Positions 62,552-64,000 of a DNA stretch of 64,000 nucleotides are shown here, in pieces. The stretch is from positions 52,588,354 through 52,652,353 of the forward strand of contig NC_065536.1 in NCBI RefSeq assembly GCF_932294415.1. Reading direction: 5' to 3'. A model generated the notes under the pieces. It ran no database searches. It saw only the letters and a list, made by a program, of their open reading frames with translations, and had not been told where the DNA came from. How positions within the stretch are numbered: the first letter of the stretch is position 1; the number at the start of each line of letters is the position of its first letter. Position numbers and translations under genes: made by a program. Source of the DNA: Quercus robur (taxonomy: Eukaryota; Streptophyta; Magnoliopsida; Fagales; Fagaceae).

Positions 62552-63776
62552 TCTCACTTTCAGAGTTTCTCTCTTTCTCCCACACTCTCTCCTCTCTTCC
62601 TCTCACCTTGAAAGCTTCTCCTCTCTTTCAATATTGGCTTTTGGGCCTCAGATCGGCGTGGCATAGATCAGCATGGAGGCTTTGGGTAGGTGGGATTCAA
62701 ATCGCCATGGTCCGGTGTCTGCTCATGGGTAGTCGTGGCTCGCCGTGGGTCGCCGTGGGTGGGGTGGTCGTGGCTCGCCATGGGTGGTCTTGGCTCGCTG
62801 TGGGTCGGTTGGATTTGATGGGTTGGCTGGGTTGGATTCGATGGTGGCTAGGTTGCTCATGGGTAGTCGTGGCTCGCCGTGGGTGAGGTGGTCGTGGCTC
62901 ATCGTGGGTGGGGTGGTTGTGGCTCGCCATGGGTGGTCTTGGCTCGCTATGGGTCGATTGGATTTGACGGGTTGGCTGGGTTAGATTCGATGGTGGCTGG
63001 GTTGGCTTTGGTGGTTGTTGGGTTGGTTTAGCTGGTGGGTTTGTGGCTTGGTAGAACTGAAGGGTATGGATCTTGGGTCTTATGTGGGTCTCTGAAAACT
63101 GAAGGGTATGGATCTTAGTGGTTGTTTGTGGCTCGGTAGTGGGTTTGGGTATGAATCTCAGTGGTTTGGGTATGGAGGTTTGGTAGTGACAGTGGTATGA
63201 ATTTTCTGGGTTTGTTCTTGTTCTCCTTCTCCTTCTAGGTTTTGAATTTTCTGGGGTTTTGAATTTTCTTACTTTTCTGGGTTTTTATTTTTATTTCAGT
63301 TTTTTCCTTTTTTTTTTCATTTAGATAAAATTTACACAAAACATCAAACACAAAAATCAAATCCAGATTTTCGGAATATGGGTTTGAATTTAATTTTTTG
63401 GGTTTTAAATTTGCTGGGTTTGTGTTTTGTTGATCTTGTTCTTGCTAGGTTTTAAATTTGCTGGGTTTGAAATTTGTTGTTCATGCTGGGTTTGGTTTTT
63501 ATTTCTGTTTTTAATTTTTTTATTTAGTTAAAATTAATAAATTAATTTTTTTTAATTTAGAGGCTAACGTGGAAAGCCATGTGGACACAAGGTGCATTAT
63601 TTTAATATTTTTAATTTTTTCCGTTTGCCAGCTGTGCAATTTCTGTCTCTGATGTAACGTCAAGGACTAAAACGAGAGGCATTTTTCAGGATAGGGACTA
63701 AAAGCAGTGAAAATAAAAGTTAGAGACCAAAGTGAGAATCGTGTGAAAATGTAGGGACAAAAAAGAGTTTTATCCC
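62107..63776. mobile_element. Foldback/Mutator-like element with roughly 400-bp inverted arms
   Basis: Left arm 62107-62509 and right arm 63359-63776 are inverted copies from GGGATAAAAC at the tips to AATCTGGATTT at the inner ends. Inside the arms are GTTACATCA, GTGGCTTTCCACGT and CAAACGGAAAAAATT. AT repeats flank both tips, so a 9-bp duplication (ATATATATA) is possible but cannot be proven. The core holds a (CT)n run (about 62519-62548) and a GC-rich tandem block (62722-63000). Open frames in the core (62361, 62608, 62745) are repeats in translation, with no family. A transcript would form a long double-stranded RNA. Confidence 0.8.
62722..63000. repeat. GC-rich tandem duplication, 134-bp period
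   Basis: Units starting CTCATGGGTAGTCGTGGCTC at 62722 and 62856 repeat GTGGCTCGCC.TGGGTGG, GGGTTGGCTGGGTT and GATTCGATGGTGGCT. The block is far richer in G than its surroundings and is strongly strand-biased (G on +). It lies in the core of the foldback element. Confidence 0.8.
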
Positions 63777-64000
63777 TATATATATATATATGACTTATAA
63801 ACTTGAATTGTTTTTAGTTCTATAAAAATAAAAATAAAAATAAAAAGACTCATAAATATAAAATCATTCAAAAATTATGTTTTTTATGGTTTACTTATAT
63901 TAGATTCCTCATTTTTTACATTAAATTAACTCATTTGGCACAAAAATTAAAAAACTTAGATTACATGGGACACATGTCGCAAAATCAAACTCTAATTAAA
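63777..64000. repeat. AT-rich direct repeat, right copy
   Basis: Direct copy of 61874-62094 beginning at 63792, with a deletion of about 40 bases relative to the left copy. Its last 35 bases (GGGACACATGTCGCAAAATC and on) resemble 61790-61825, so the underlying array continues past the window. Confidence 0.7.

Noticed and set aside
62361-62984. Several open frames rich in Trp, Gly and Val
   Set aside because: They are translations of a CT microsatellite and a GC-rich tandem repeat in the foldback core; frames on both strands are equally open.
45-63999. CRISPR array, rRNA or tRNA gene
   Set aside because: No regularly spaced identical repeats with unique spacers, no rRNA-like stretch, and no cloverleaf with A/B box that I could support. 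Direct repeats present are tandem duplications or transposon parts.

Overview
This is nuclear DNA of a flowering plant. The coding genes have short GT-AG introns and plant-type protein families: plant pectate lyases, a plant RCC1-repeat protein and a plant-like CCT5. AT-rich intergenic DNA is packed with hAT, Mutator-like and Tourist-like elements, solo LTRs, one Copia element and one plant L1-type LINE. A woody eudicot, perhaps Fagaceae, fits the look of the repeats, but that is an impression and not shown by the sequence. Four genes look intact; every boundary below was read by hand from splice signals and reading frame.

Layout. 1-1850: intergenic DNA with two small inverted-repeat elements. 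1854-6137 (+): an RCC1-repeat gene (five coding exons, 534 aa, first coding intron of the GC-AG type). 6138-27630: about 21 kb without a recognisable gene. It holds two solo LTRs (7385-9322 and 14398-15140), a Tourist-like element, several miniature elements, and a nest at 23931-25644 in which a solo LTR sits in a MITE that sits in a hAT element. 27629-29298 (+): pectate lyase 1 (four exons, 402 aa). 29904-40366: a degenerate Ty1/Copia retrotransposon on the minus strand. It has been hit three times: by a MITE in its left LTR, a 1.3-kb non-autonomous hAT, and a 3.4-kb hAT carrying a broken BED/DUF659-type transposase. 42947-48764 (-): CCT5, the epsilon subunit of the cytosolic chaperonin (nine exons, 535 aa), whose introns hold a decayed copy of exon 6, a MITE and a roughly 255-bp minisatellite. 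49872-55417 (-): an L1-like LINE with ORF1, endonuclease, reverse transcriptase and RNase H, all damaged, possibly inside a larger hAT-like element. 58431-60186 (+): pectate lyase 2 (four exons, 388 aa). 62107-63776: a foldback, Mutator-like element with arms of about 400 bp and a GC-rich, tandemly repeated core.

The genes have no operon-like relation. The two pectate lyases belong to different subgroups of one family and lie 29 kb apart, so they are not a recent tandem pair. Both should be secreted and cut de-esterified pectin in the wall. CCT5 is a housekeeping gene with a matching promoter (telo-box and Site II-like GGCCCA motifs). The RCC1 gene is of unknown partner. I found no CRISPR array, operon, rRNA or convincing tRNA gene. 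I see no clear new biological system; the most unusual content is the layered, datable transposon nesting and the ghost-exon duplication inside CCT5.
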